Source: Spirochaetaceae bacterium (GTDB taxonomy: Bacteria; Spirochaetota; Spirochaetia; DSM-27196; PXBQ01). Taken from it: DNA of 59,795 nucleotides. The notes under the pieces are model-generated. The model did no database searches. It saw only the letters and a program-made list of their open reading frames with translations, and was not told where the DNA came from. The translations under genes were made by a program, and so were the position numbers. The stretch covers positions 1 through 59,795 of the forward strand of contig REEC01000158.1 of assembly GCA_007695285.1 (NCBI GenBank), written 5' to 3'. The first letter of the stretch is position 1. The number at the start of each line of letters is the position of its first letter. This document shows, in pieces, positions 1 through 8,905 of this stretch.

Positions 1-482
<482 letters not shown>

Positions 483-733
483 AGTATTTTTTGTTCCTGG
501 TTGCTCTCTTTTCTTACCCTCGGTGGTCTTAACTGACCGCCGAAACAGGCGGGGCGAAAGACCCCCACCTCGCTCTATCGGACCCTCATTCCCTTCACAC
601 GGTGTTTGCCGGAGGACTGCTGCGGCACAAGCGCTTTTTGTGCGCTCACGCGGCAGGCCGACACGGCGGACCCACACGCACACCGGCTTGCGCCCACGGC
701 CGCCGGTGTGAGCCCTGTATACATGTAATTGTT
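483..733 (+). other. 23S-5S internal transcribed spacer
   Basis: About 250 bases separate the two rRNAs. I see no gene and no tRNA. It holds a strong hairpin, a 9-bp perfect stem CACACCGGC (679-687) with GCCGGTGTG (702-710), and a second GC-rich stem around 620-660 with a GCACAA/TTGTGC pairing. These are probably processing structures, as the spacer is transcribed with the operon. Confidence 0.7.
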
Positions 734-849
734 AGCCTGGTGACCACAGCGGAGGGGTCCCACCCGTTCCCATTTCGAACACGGAAGTTAAGCCCTCCTG
801 CGCCAATGGTACTGCCGTCCGCGGTGGGAGAGTAGGTCGTTGCCAGGCT
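734..849 (+). rRNA. 5S ribosomal RNA
   Basis: A complete 5S rRNA of about 116 nt. The ends pair to form helix I (AGCCTGG at 734-740 with CCAGGCT at 843-849). Inside are the conserved loop sequences CCCATTTCGAACACGGAAGT and GGTGGGAGAGTAGGTC. A run of T follows the closing helix, so helix I plus the T-run could also end the rRNA transcript. Confidence 0.95.
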
Positions 850-1115
850 TTTTAAATTCTACACCCCAAAGCGTTACAAGTTTCTCTCACCTCTGCCGCA
901 CCCCTATAGCGCTGCCCCCTGGCAACGACCCCTGGGCTGTCCGCAGTCGAACGAGACGTTCGACCGCTTGGGCGCCGCGAAGCGGAGCCTCGTTCACGAT
1001 ACCGAGTCATCGCGTCGATCCGTTTTCGTTGTGTAATCGCATTTCTTCATCTTGCCAAAGGACCGACCGTGTTCTATTCTACGCCGAGAAACCTGCCGCG
1101 TGATTAGGAGACATA
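850..1115 (+). promoter_or_regulatory. Intergenic region with likely sigma-70 promoter for cheW
   Basis: This gene-free stretch separates the rRNA operon from cheW. A T-run at 849-853 after 5S can serve as rRNA terminator. An 8-bp inverted repeat with a 3-base loop, GTCGAACG (946-953) and CGTTCGAC (957-964), could be an operator or a hairpin. A promoter-like pair TTGCCA (1052-1057) and TATTCT (1075-1080) with a 17-base spacer stands 35 bases before the cheW start. AGGAG at 1106-1110 is the ribosome-binding site. Confidence 0.5.
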
Positions 1116-1595
1116 ATGGCTGATCGGGACGATAGTTTTCAGCTCGTCACTTTCCAACTGGGCCTCGAGACGTACGGGATCGATATCATGGAGGTGGAAG
1201 GCATCGTGAAAATCGAGAACGTGCGCGCGATCCCGAACGCGCCCGCGTACGTGGAGGGTATTTTTAACCTGCGGGGCGAGATAATCCCCGTGATCAACCT
1301 TCATAAAAGGTTTCACTTGAAGTCCGCCGAGTTGACCGAGGAAGACAGGCTTCTGAGCGGCTTCGTGATAATTAACCTGAATGAGATGCACCTCGCGATA
1401 ATTATAGACAAAGTGTCGCGCGTAATCACCGTATCTCCCGACGAGATTCAACCGCCTCCGCAGATGATCTCGGGCATCGGTTCCGAGTACATCGAAGGTG
1501 TCGTTCAAAAAGACGAAGGGTACTTGATCATCCTTGACATTGAGCGTCTTTTTGACTTGAAGGAACTCGCGCAACTCGAAAGGTATCGGGCGTAG
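1116..1595 (+). CDS. cheW: Chemotaxis coupling protein CheW
   Basis: A single CheW domain of 159 residues, the normal family length, with no extra domain. CheW is a cytoplasmic adaptor that links chemoreceptors to the kinase CheA. Typical stretches are visible: FQLGLETYGIDIMEVEGI near the N-terminus, NAPAYVEGIFNLRGEIIPVI at about residues 41-60, and the C-terminal EGVVQKDEGYLIILDIE. The ATG at 1116 follows AGGAG by five bases. The next gene starts five bases after the stop, so the two are probably co-transcribed. The only kinase in the window that could use it is the divergent CheA-like protein at 54000, but a normal CheA may lie elsewhere. Confidence 0.95.
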   Translation: MADRDDSFQLVTFQLGLETYGIDIMEVEGIVKIENVRAIPNAPAYVEGIFNLRGEIIPVINLHKRFHLKSAELTEEDRLLSGFVIINLNEMHLAIIIDKVSRVITVSPDEIQPPPQMISGIGSEYIEGVVQKDEGYLIILDIERLFDLKELAQLERYRA

Positions 1596-1600
1596 AAACG

Positions 1601-2695
1601 ATGCCGATTACCGTTTTCAAGCCGTCGATCCGACGGCGGGACATGGACGCCGTTTTGAGTTGTCTCGTGTCCGACCAACTCGGCCCCGGTGCAACGCTCC
1701 AGTCTTTTGTCGGTGACGTCGCCAAGTATCTCGGGCTGTCCGGCGGTGGCGCTGTGCGCGAGTACCGCCGAGCAATCTCGATTGTGTTGCGCGCGCTCGG
1801 TGTCGGTCATGGCGCGCGTGTTGCTGTTTCCGTCCTTGCACCCTCGGTGTATCGGGACGCTCTCGTGGCCGCCGAGTGTGAGGTTGTACTGTGCGACGTC
1901 GAACGCGACATCCCGGTTATCGACCCGGCTCGGATCGAGGCCGCGACGACGGGGGGAATAGACGCACTCGTCGTTCACACGACTCTCGGCTTTGTTCCCA
2001 ACTTGGCCGCGATCGCGGAGATGGGAATCCCGTTTGTCGAAGATGTGAGCCACGGACTCGGCAGCCACACGGGGGAGAAGCTGTGCGGGACGCATGGCTC
2101 GTACACAGTGGTAGGATGTGAGCCGTCCGACGTGATTACGACGGGCGGCGGCGCTGTAATCCTCGGGGCCGGCAGGAAGGAACGCGCTACGATAAGGTCG
2201 GTTCTTGACGGTTACACCGAAGACGTCATAATGCCCGATATGAACGCCGCGCTTGGCGTTACGCAGATCAAGGAGATCGAGAAGTTCATCGCGCGGCGCA
2301 AAGAGATCGCGGGCGTGTTCTCCCGCGCGGTCATGGCATCCCGGCATCGTGTACCGGTTCAGCACGGCGAAGCTGAAAACGTGTTTTATGCGTTCCCCGT
2401 CCTTGTGGAGTCCGCGGTGCCGGAGGCGCAGCTGTACGCGCGAAAAAAAGACGTCACGACCGTTCCGGCGTTTGCCGGATCCATATACGCGCGTATGCTC
2501 GAAGATGCCGACGCTCCCTCCGACGCGGGTTTGCAGACGGACGGTGAAACGGCGGTGGTCGCTGCTCCGCTTGATCCGGCGGCGTTTCCGAACGCGCGGC
2601 GTTTTTTTATGAGGTGCATCCTCTTCCCGTTGTACCCTTCCTTAGGACGAAACGACGTAGAGACCATCCAACGCGTTCTCGGTACGTTGCCGTAG
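1601..2695 (+). CDS. DegT/DnrJ/EryC1-fold protein without the catalytic lysine
   Basis: At 364 residues it has the length and fold pattern of DegT/DnrJ/EryC1/StrS sugar aminotransferases, including the PLP-ring aspartate in VEDVSHGLGS (Asp148) and the ITTGGGAV loop at 179-186. The lysine that forms the Schiff base should lie just before that loop; here the segment reads CEPSDVITTGGG and there is no Lys between residues 161 and 192. It is therefore unlikely to be an ordinary transaminase. Some family members without the lysine are dehydratases or structural proteins. From memory T. pallidum has a gene of this family in the same place between cheW and nadK, so the position is old. The ATG at 1601 follows cheW by five bases. 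Confidence 0.75.
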   Translation: MPITVFKPSIRRRDMDAVLSCLVSDQLGPGATLQSFVGDVAKYLGLSGGGAVREYRRAISIVLRALGVGHGARVAVSVLAPSVYRDALVAAECEVVLCDVERDIPVIDPARIEAATTGGIDALVVHTTLGFVPNLAAIAEMGIPFVEDVSHGLGSHTGEKLCGTHGSYTVVGCEPSDVITTGGGAVILGAGRKERATIRSVLDGYTEDVIMPDMNAALGVTQIKEIEKFIARRKEIAGVFSRAVMASRHRVPVQHGEAENVFYAFPVLVESAVPEAQLYARKKDVTTVPAFAGSIYARMLEDADAPSDAGLQTDGETAVVAAPLDPAAFPNARRFFMRCILFPLYPSLGRNDVETIQRVLGTLP

Positions 2696-2753
2696 TCTCT
2701 GAACTGAAGCTTTACACCGCTCACCGGTGTCGGTATATTGGACGGAACCAGAT

Positions 2754-3608
2754 ATGAAACGCGATATCCGCCGAGTTCTCGTGATCGCCAATTACCAAAA
2801 GCCGACCGCTCCTGCCGTTGCTGAAGAGATAACCGCGTACCTTGAGTCGATCGCGATAGAGTGTGTCGTGTTCGGTTTTTGCGGCAAACCCGAGAGACCA
2901 CCGGTCAACAACTTTGATCTGGCGATATCTCTCGGCGGTGATGGGACGGTGTTGTACGCTTCGCGCATTCTCTCGTCGCACTCGATTCCCATTCTGCCTG
3001 TGAATCTTGGAGATTTTGGATTCATCACAGAGGTAACGCGTGAGGAGTGGCGTGAGGCGTTCGACCGGTACCACAATCGCGAGATCGACGCGGGTGAGAG
3101 ATTGCTCCTGCACGCAACGGTGTACCGGGCCGAGGAGGCTGTCGGCCGCTTTGTCGGGTTGAACGACGTAGTCATCTCGGCAACCGGGATATCGAAGATT
3201 ATCCGGCTCGATGCAAGCCTCGGGAACACGACACTCGGACGGTACAGGGCCGACGGTATTATCGTCGCGAGCCCAACCGGTTCAACCGCGTATTCGGCCG
3301 CTGCCGGTGGGCCGATACTTCATCCGGAACTCGAGGCGATGATCATTAACCCGATCTGCCCGTTTACGCTGTCTCACCGACCGATCGTCGTTCCCGCCGA
3401 CGACGTGATCGAGATCAAACTCGAACCCGATCAACGTACCGACGTCATTATCACGGTCGACGGTCAAACTTCGATTCCGCTGATGCCCGGAGATCGGGTC
3501 GAGATCCGACGGAATCCGGAGAAAGCGCACATTGTTCGATCCGACAAACGTACGTTTTACGAGGTCTTGCGCTCAAAGTTGAATTGGTCCGGAGGTCCGG
3601 ATGCTTGA
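2754..3608 (+). CDS. nadK: NAD kinase
   Basis: ATP-dependent NAD kinase, which makes NADP+ in the cytoplasm; 284 residues. The signature GGDGTVLYAS (about residues 61-70) carries the catalytic GGDG motif, followed by NLGDFGFITE and the conserved SPTGSTAYSAAAGGPILHP. The ATG at 2754 is chosen over an in-frame GTG at 2727 because GGACGGA lies at the right distance upstream and the N-terminus then matches the family. The stop overlaps the start of recN by eight bases, which suggests translational coupling. Confidence 0.95.
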   Translation: MKRDIRRVLVIANYQKPTAPAVAEEITAYLESIAIECVVFGFCGKPERPPVNNFDLAISLGGDGTVLYASRILSSHSIPILPVNLGDFGFITEVTREEWREAFDRYHNREIDAGERLLLHATVYRAEEAVGRFVGLNDVVISATGISKIIRLDASLGNTTLGRYRADGIIVASPTGSTAYSAAAGGPILHPELEAMIINPICPFTLSHRPIVVPADDVIEIKLEPDQRTDVIITVDGQTSIPLMPGDRVEIRRNPEKAHIVRSDKRTFYEVLRSKLNWSGGPDA

Positions 3609-5298
3609 CGAGTTGACGGTCCAAAATTTCGCGTTGATCGAGCGATTGACGATCTCGTTTTCGGCCGGATTGAACGTTCTGTCCGGCGAGACCGGTGCCG
3701 GAAAGTCGATCCTTGCCGGTGCTCTCTCGTTGCTGCACGGCGCTCGAGCCGACACCTCGTCGATCCGAACCGGAACCGACGAATGTGTCGTAAGCGCGAC
3801 GTTTGTAGTCGACGGAAACCCGGACGCCGACGGTTGGTTGTCTTCCCGGGACATCACGGCCGACGACGGAGCGGTAATCATTCGCCGGACGGTGAAAAGA
3901 ACCGGGCGGGGTTCTATCTACATCCAGTCCGTACCGGTTACGCGTGCGGACCTCGCTGCCTTCTCGTCGGTACTGTTCGATCTGCACGGGCAGCACGAGC
4001 ATCAGTCGCTCCTTTCCGAAGACAATCACCGCATTCTTCTCGATCGATTTGCCGGTCTCGAAGACGAAACGCGAGCGCTCACGGAAGTCTTTACTCGGAT
4101 GTCCGGCTTGAAACGTAAGTTCGAGAAAATGGTCGCGAGCGAGAAAGAGCGCCTTCGTGAGATAGACATAATGAGTTTCGCGGTGAAGGAAATTGAGGAT
4201 GCCGGGCTGAAGCCCGGCGAAGAGGAAGACCTGATCAACGAGCGGAACATTCTCTCACAGCACGAGAAGCTATTCGGCCTGCTCGACACTGTGTACGAGG
4301 CGACAGCGGAGAATCGTGGTGGTGCACTCGCGAAACTACGCGAGGCGCGTCACGCGATGGACGGTATCGTGACGGTCGACGCGCGCGTCTCAGGAGCCGC
4401 AAAACGGCTCGACGATGTTTTTTTCGAGCTCGAAGACGTCGCTGAGATCATCCGAGATCACCGCATGGCGATGCAGTTCGACCCGGACCGGCTCGAAGAG
4501 TGCGAGAACAGGCTGAGTTTTATCCATCGACTCGAAAAGAAGTACGGAGCGACGATCGAAGACGTTCTCGCGTACGCGGCCGATGCGTCCGAACAACTCG
4601 CGTCGCTCGAGACGTGGGAAGATGATCGGGACAAGCTTGAAGCCGAGATTCGGGACCTTGAGGCGGATGTACTCCGCCGTGCGTCGGTTCTCACGACGGG
4701 CAGAAAAAAAGCCGCTGTGAAACTCCAGAGCGCGATCGAAACGATCCTACGGACCCTCGGCATGCCGCGGACGACGTTTCAAATCGCCGTCGAACCTCGG
4801 GTCTCGCCTGCCGGCAAACCGAGCTGCGGAGCGTACGGAGCCGACGTCATCGCGTTCCGAATCAGCCCGAATGTCGGCGAACCTTTGAAGCCGTTGTCCG
4901 AGATCGCGTCGGGTGGCGAGATGTCGCGCGTGATGCTCGCCGTCAAGACCGTTCTCGCTCAATCCGATCACATCATGACGCTCGTGTTCGACGAGATCGA
5001 CGCGGGAATCGGCGGGGAGGTCGCGGTCGCGGTCGGTGAGCACCTCCAGACGCTCGGCCGGTCGAAGCAGGTTCTCTGTATCACGCATCTTGCATCGATC
5101 GCCGCGAGGGCCGATAATCACATCATGGTCGAAAAAGCGGTCCGTGACGATCGAACGATGACCGATGTGCGTCAGGTCGTCGATGAGTCTCGTGTGGAAG
5201 AGATCGCACGAATGTTGTCCGGCGACCGATCCGGAATTACGCCTCGGAAACACGCCGAGGAACTTCTCGCCAAGTACGGCGTGGTGCGAAAGGGATAG
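3601..5298 (+). CDS. recN: DNA repair protein RecN
   Basis: SMC-like ATPase that acts early in double-strand break repair; 565 residues, full length. It begins with the RecN N-terminal sequence and a Walker A, GETGAGKS (residues 29-36), then two coiled-coil arms (about 160-360), and closes with the signature ASGGEMSRVMLAVKTVL and the Walker B LVFDEIDAGIGGEVA. The neighbouring nadK-recN order is common in bacteria. The start ATG at 3601 lies within the end of nadK. Confidence 0.96.
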   Translation: MLDELTVQNFALIERLTISFSAGLNVLSGETGAGKSILAGALSLLHGARADTSSIRTGTDECVVSATFVVDGNPDADGWLSSRDITADDGAVIIRRTVKRTGRGSIYIQSVPVTRADLAAFSSVLFDLHGQHEHQSLLSEDNHRILLDRFAGLEDETRALTEVFTRMSGLKRKFEKMVASEKERLREIDIMSFAVKEIEDAGLKPGEEEDLINERNILSQHEKLFGLLDTVYEATAENRGGALAKLREARHAMDGIVTVDARVSGAAKRLDDVFFELEDVAEIIRDHRMAMQFDPDRLEECENRLSFIHRLEKKYGATIEDVLAYAADASEQLASLETWEDDRDKLEAEIRDLEADVLRRASVLTTGRKKAAVKLQSAIETILRTLGMPRTTFQIAVEPRVSPAGKPSCGAYGADVIAFRISPNVGEPLKPLSEIASGGEMSRVMLAVKTVLAQSDHIMTLVFDEIDAGIGGEVAVAVGEHLQTLGRSKQVLCITHLASIAARADNHIMVEKAVRDDRTMTDVRQVVDESRVEEIARMLSGDRSGITPRKHAEELLAKYGVVRKG

Positions 5299-5304
5299 CC
5301 GGCG

Positions 5305-6111
5305 GTGGCAAAGATAAGCAACGAGGCGAAACAGCGGTACAACGAAAACGTCAAGGAATACAAGAGCCGGACGGAAGAGTTCCTCGAGCGCGAAAAAAAT
5401 GTGCTGAAGGCGATATCCGCCGAGAACCCGACCGACGCTGCGTTTAAGAGACTCACGCTTGCCAACGAGAGGATGAATCTCGCGTCCTACTACCTTTTGT
5501 TGAACCGTATCTCGGTGTCGCTCCTTGGTATCAAGAACGAAGCGTTCCTGAACGATGCGCGAAAGAGCTGTTATCAGAGTGTCATCTACCTCGAAGACGT
5601 CGTCACGGACGTCGTCGATGCTCCGTTCTCCGATTACAGTGAGAATCTCGAGGTTATCGATTCGTTTCCGGACGAAAAACGATTCCTTCTCGCGAAAAAA
5701 CTTGGTTTCACGATCGAGTCGGTTGAGGACGATTTCGGGGAAAACTCGAAATGGAAGTGGTCGTTTGTCGAGCTCGAGGGCCGTTTTATCGCGGTCGCGA
5801 AGAATCTCGTGAATCTCAAGACATTGATCGCAGGGCTGGACCCGCGAGTCGAAGGGTACGAGTCTCGGCATCGGTACGTGAAGTTGATCAAGGAAGGGCT
5901 ACAAAAAGCCGCCGATCGTTACCGTCAGAAGTACGAGTTGTCGACGCTGCGGATCGACGATTTCAAGCTGGCAATCGAGTACCTCGGCGCTCTTCGGCGG
6001 CTCCACACGATTCTCGGCGAGAACGATAGCGCCGAGGTCGTCAAGAAAAAGACCGACGTATGGAAGGCAAAAATGCAGACCGACGAGAAAAGAACCGCGG
6101 AGGGTGCGTGA
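5305..6111 (+). CDS. Conserved hypothetical helical protein
   Basis: A 268-residue protein with a GTG start, no signal peptide and no transmembrane segment. The sequence is charged and strongly helical: N-terminal coiled-coil (residues 5-45), a middle helical domain, and a Lys-rich tail with VVKKKTDVWKAKMQTDEKR. I recognise no catalytic motif. It sits six bases after recN and its end overlaps the upstream part of the next gene, so it belongs to the same operon. A homologue in treponemes after recN is likely, but that is from position only. Function unknown. Confidence 0.7.
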   Translation: MAKISNEAKQRYNENVKEYKSRTEEFLEREKNVLKAISAENPTDAAFKRLTLANERMNLASYYLLLNRISVSLLGIKNEAFLNDARKSCYQSVIYLEDVVTDVVDAPFSDYSENLEVIDSFPDEKRFLLAKKLGFTIESVEDDFGENSKWKWSFVELEGRFIAVAKNLVNLKTLIAGLDPRVEGYESRHRYVKLIKEGLQKAADRYRQKYELSTLRIDDFKLAIEYLGALRRLHTILGENDSAEVVKKKTDVWKAKMQTDEKRTAEGA

Positions 6112-6112
6112 G

Positions 6113-7159
6113 GTGAAGCGCCCGCGAGCCGCGCCGATTCTTGTCGTCATCGTATGCGCCGTGTTGTACGTCCTCTCTTTTCCGACGACCGTCGGTTCGG
6201 AGTTGAGCGTCCTCAAACACTGGAGCACTCCTGTCGACGCTCGATTGACACCCGAGTACGAAGGTGAGACTTTCCCGATAAAAATCGACGATTACGCGAC
6301 GTATTTCGCCGTTGACGGCCGGATTTTCCGTCGGCAAACGGTCGAGACCGGTATCGCGCTCGACGAGGATTTGTTTGTCCGGTTTCCGGCTCCGGGTGAA
6401 CCCGTCACGGTATCCACACGATCCGGCGATGAGATTTGGGTCGAAGATGTTACCGGGTTCCCGTTCTTTCGCTCGGGGCGGCTTTTCTTCATCGGGCCAA
6501 ACAATGCGTCGATCACCGAGTGGAGCGACCGGGTCCTCTGGAGTCGTGAGTTCGGTTCGCTCGTCACGACGGTCGATGCGGGAGACGAGATAGTCGCGGT
6601 GGGGCTGCTGAACGGACAGGTCGAAGTAATCATGAACGACGGCCGGCACCAGCACACATTCTCTGCTGGGGGGAGCCGACTTCCGCTCGTTACCGGTGTC
6701 GCGATTGCTCCGGGCGATCTCCGGCTTGCCGTCATAGCGGGCGCCGAGCCACAATACCTCTTTCTGCTTGAACGTATGGACGACGGCTTTGTTCCGATCC
6801 TTCAACGCCGCCTCGACCACGAATTTCGTCGTCCGAGTCTTGTGACGTTCGTCAGGGACGGGCGCTTTATCCTTTATGAGACGCCGAACGGTGTCACGAT
6901 TTTCGATCCGTCCGACCGGACGGAAAACCGCCACGCTATAACCGGAGATCTGGTGTCGATTCACGAAGGAAAAGACTCGATGATCGTCATCGCCGCGCGC
7001 GACGGCGATCGAACATCGCTCACTGCCGTTGTGCTGCCCGATCGTGTCGTGTTCGAGACGTCGTTCGATGCAGCGGCCTTTGACCTTGTGGTCCGGGACA
7101 ATAGTCTGTTTATCGGTGCCGACAAAAACGTGTACCGAGTCGACTTCGACGCGAGGTAA
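6113..7159 (+). CDS. Membrane-anchored beta-propeller-like protein
   Basis: A 348-residue protein that begins with basic residues and one hydrophobic segment (about residues 6-27, AAPILVVIVCAVLYVLSF), a signal anchor or uncleaved signal. The rest is a beta-rich, periplasmic-looking chain of repeated strand patterns (for example DEIVAVGLLNGQVEVI and DLRLAVIAGAEPQYLFLL) like a WD40 or PQQ propeller. A GTG at 6113 is preferred to one at 6104 because GGAGG at 6099-6103 is then correctly spaced. It stands between a helical protein and an M23-like protein and may work with them in the envelope. No enzyme motif was seen. Confidence 0.65.
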   Translation: MKRPRAAPILVVIVCAVLYVLSFPTTVGSELSVLKHWSTPVDARLTPEYEGETFPIKIDDYATYFAVDGRIFRRQTVETGIALDEDLFVRFPAPGEPVTVSTRSGDEIWVEDVTGFPFFRSGRLFFIGPNNASITEWSDRVLWSREFGSLVTTVDAGDEIVAVGLLNGQVEVIMNDGRHQHTFSAGGSRLPLVTGVAIAPGDLRLAVIAGAEPQYLFLLERMDDGFVPILQRRLDHEFRRPSLVTFVRDGRFILYETPNGVTIFDPSDRTENRHAITGDLVSIHEGKDSMIVIAARDGDRTSLTAVVLPDRVVFETSFDAAAFDLVVRDNSLFIGADKNVYRVDFDAR

Positions 7160-7165
7160 GCAAAG

Positions 7166-8032
7166 ATGCAGATTTCCGCCAAACGAGCCTTGTTTTTCGC
7201 AATATTCCTGATCGTTGTGGTTGCGACGGCGCCTTCATGGCAATGGCCCGTCGACGACCCGCGCGTGAAAACGACTTTTGGGCAGTCGGCCGATGGAGTC
7301 TTCTTCCCGGGCGTCCGGGTAACCGGAGCCGATACCTCGGTACGACCTGTGGAGACCGGCGAAGTTGTCTTTGCCAACACCGGAGGTCCGCGCGCAACGT
7401 CGCTGCCGTCGTCGATCGGAAAGTACGCGGTCGTCGAGCACGAAGACTCGTTTCGGTCGGTCTACGCGAACCTCGACGAGTCCGACTCCACGCCGGTCGG
7501 TCGAGTGACGCCGGCGACCTTTCTCGGGCGCTACGTGTCCGACGACGCGTACGACGGCGTCATACTCATCATTGAGGACGGTCGTCGCAGAAACCGCGTG
7601 AACCCTTTTATCGTTCTCCCGCGGCTGCCCGGCGGTATCGCGCCGGTGATTCGCGACGTCCTGGCCCACGCAAACGGAACCGAGTACGCCGTGGTCAATC
7701 GGGCGACGATCCCGTCCGGCGAGCGTGAGTTCAGCGTCGTAACGTTCGAGCCCGTATCGGGTGCGCCCGACGGCAGAGTCGCACCGTACCGCCTCCGTAC
7801 GAGCATCGGCGAGAGAACGCGCGAGATCGTGTTCGATACGCTCGTCGTGCGCGACGGTGAGCTGCTGTTGGCGGGGGAGAGTTCCCACGCCGACCTCTAC
7901 CGTGAGGAGCGGACGGTTCTCGGCTCATTCGATGTCGGTACCGGAAACGTTAGCGTTGAAATCATGGTCGCCGGGTTTTCCGGCGTCTCGCGGTCGGCGC
8001 GAATCGTCGTCGTCGGAACCGCGACCGAGTGA
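7166..8032 (+). CDS. Secreted M23-like (LytM-fold) protein with degenerate metal site
   Basis: A 288-residue exported protein with an N-terminal hydrophobic segment (residues 7-24). The part from about residue 25 to 100 follows the M23 peptidase pattern: WPVDDPRVKTTFG, then a stretch where the family has HxGxD, then ETGEVVFANTGG, and finally YANLDESD where the family has YxHL. The metal-binding His of the first motif is absent (GVRVTGADT) and the second motif has Asn for His, so it probably does not cut peptidoglycan. Such degenerate LytM domains usually activate amidases or serve as scaffolds. The C-terminal half is beta-rich and unassigned. Confidence 0.65.
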   Translation: MQISAKRALFFAIFLIVVVATAPSWQWPVDDPRVKTTFGQSADGVFFPGVRVTGADTSVRPVETGEVVFANTGGPRATSLPSSIGKYAVVEHEDSFRSVYANLDESDSTPVGRVTPATFLGRYVSDDAYDGVILIIEDGRRRNRVNPFIVLPRLPGGIAPVIRDVLAHANGTEYAVVNRATIPSGEREFSVVTFEPVSGAPDGRVAPYRLRTSIGERTREIVFDTLVVRDGELLLAGESSHADLYREERTVLGSFDVGTGNVSVEIMVAGFSGVSRSARIVVVGTATE

Positions 8033-8157
8033 GGGGAACTCCGGTTTCCCAACGGCTCGGCGAAACAGGAACCCGCCCATGCGCGCCGTCGACGAACTGC
8101 GTCGCTTGACATGTCCGAGGGGATTCACCTACCATGGCTCGTGCAAAGTGAGGGGAT
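8033..8157 (+). promoter_or_regulatory. Likely sigma-70 promoter for the DUF4912-GH57 pair
   Basis: The 125-base gap contains TTGACA (8106-8111) and TACCAT (8130-8135) with an 18-base spacer. A transcript from it would start near 8142 and carry the ribosome-binding site GTGAGGGG just before the ATG at 8158. No clear terminator for the upstream operon is visible. Confidence 0.5.
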
Positions 8158-8880
8158 ATGATCCGCCAACAGCTCGAGCAGTTAAGCCGTGAAAAGATCC
8201 TCCAGATCGCAGAAAAGAACGAGATAGACGTGACGGCGGATATGGAGCCTTCGGCCGTGATCGACCTCATAATCGAGTTGATAGAGGACGAGAGGATCGA
8301 GTGGCAGCTCCGCAACAATCACGCAGTGAAGATGCAGGAAAAGAAGTACGATATCGTACACGAGGACGAGTTCGCGCCCTTGGTCATACCGATCACCGAT
8401 CCGGAAATTCCCGAGCGATACAACGAGACACGCGTCGTGTTGCTTCTCCGGGACCCCGCGTGGGCGTTTGCGTACTGGGACATCAAAGACCTCGAGATGA
8501 TCACCGAAGACGATCAGTTTGAGAACATTTTTCTGCGGGTCGTCGAGTGTTCGTCGCCTGATTCCGTCGCGCTGGTCGATTCGTTTGACATTCCTGTAGG
8601 TCCCTCCGATACGCGCTGGTACATCAATCTGCCGAATCAAGACACGTTCTACCGGATTCGGTTGATGGTCATCATCGACGGGCACGACGTGATGCTTGCG
8701 GAGTCTAACTCCGTCTCGGTCCCGTCCGGGGGGATCGCCGATGTTCCGTCAGACTCAGCGCCATTGAGCAACGCGGACAAGATTATCGCGTATTCGGGTA
8801 TTCAGAAACTCGGCATCCCCAACTTTGGCCGGCAAATCCCACAGCGCATCATCTCGGACGTTAGTGAGGCAGACATCTGA
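8158..8880 (+). CDS. DUF4912 domain protein
   Basis: A 240-residue cytoplasmic protein. Residues 1-45 form a small helical domain resembling a Rho N-terminal or SAP-type module (REKILQIAEKNEIDVTADM). Residues 75-190 match DUF4912, with the telling LLLRDPAWAFAYWDI (about 95-109) and later FYRIRLMV. The family is often found next to GH57 enzymes and is thought to bind glucan or help the enzyme, though this is not proven. Here the GH57 gene begins 26 bases downstream. Confidence 0.8.
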   Translation: MIRQQLEQLSREKILQIAEKNEIDVTADMEPSAVIDLIIELIEDERIEWQLRNNHAVKMQEKKYDIVHEDEFAPLVIPITDPEIPERYNETRVVLLLRDPAWAFAYWDIKDLEMITEDDQFENIFLRVVECSSPDSVALVDSFDIPVGPSDTRWYINLPNQDTFYRIRLMVIIDGHDVMLAESNSVSVPSGGIADVPSDSAPLSNADKIIAYSGIQKLGIPNFGRQIPQRIISDVSEADI

Positions 8881-8905
8881 AGCTACGCGAGGGGTTGGGC
8901 GGAAC

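Noticed and set aside
483-733. A tRNA gene in the 23S-5S spacer
   Set aside because: No cloverleaf or TTCGAATC-type T-arm was found; only hairpins.
5112-5121. GCCGATAA in recN as a sigma-28 -10 box
   Set aside because: No TAAA at the right distance; the octamer fits the local codon use.
4747-5871. A 374-residue open frame on the minus strand
   Set aside because: Antisense to recN and the following gene, with no motif.
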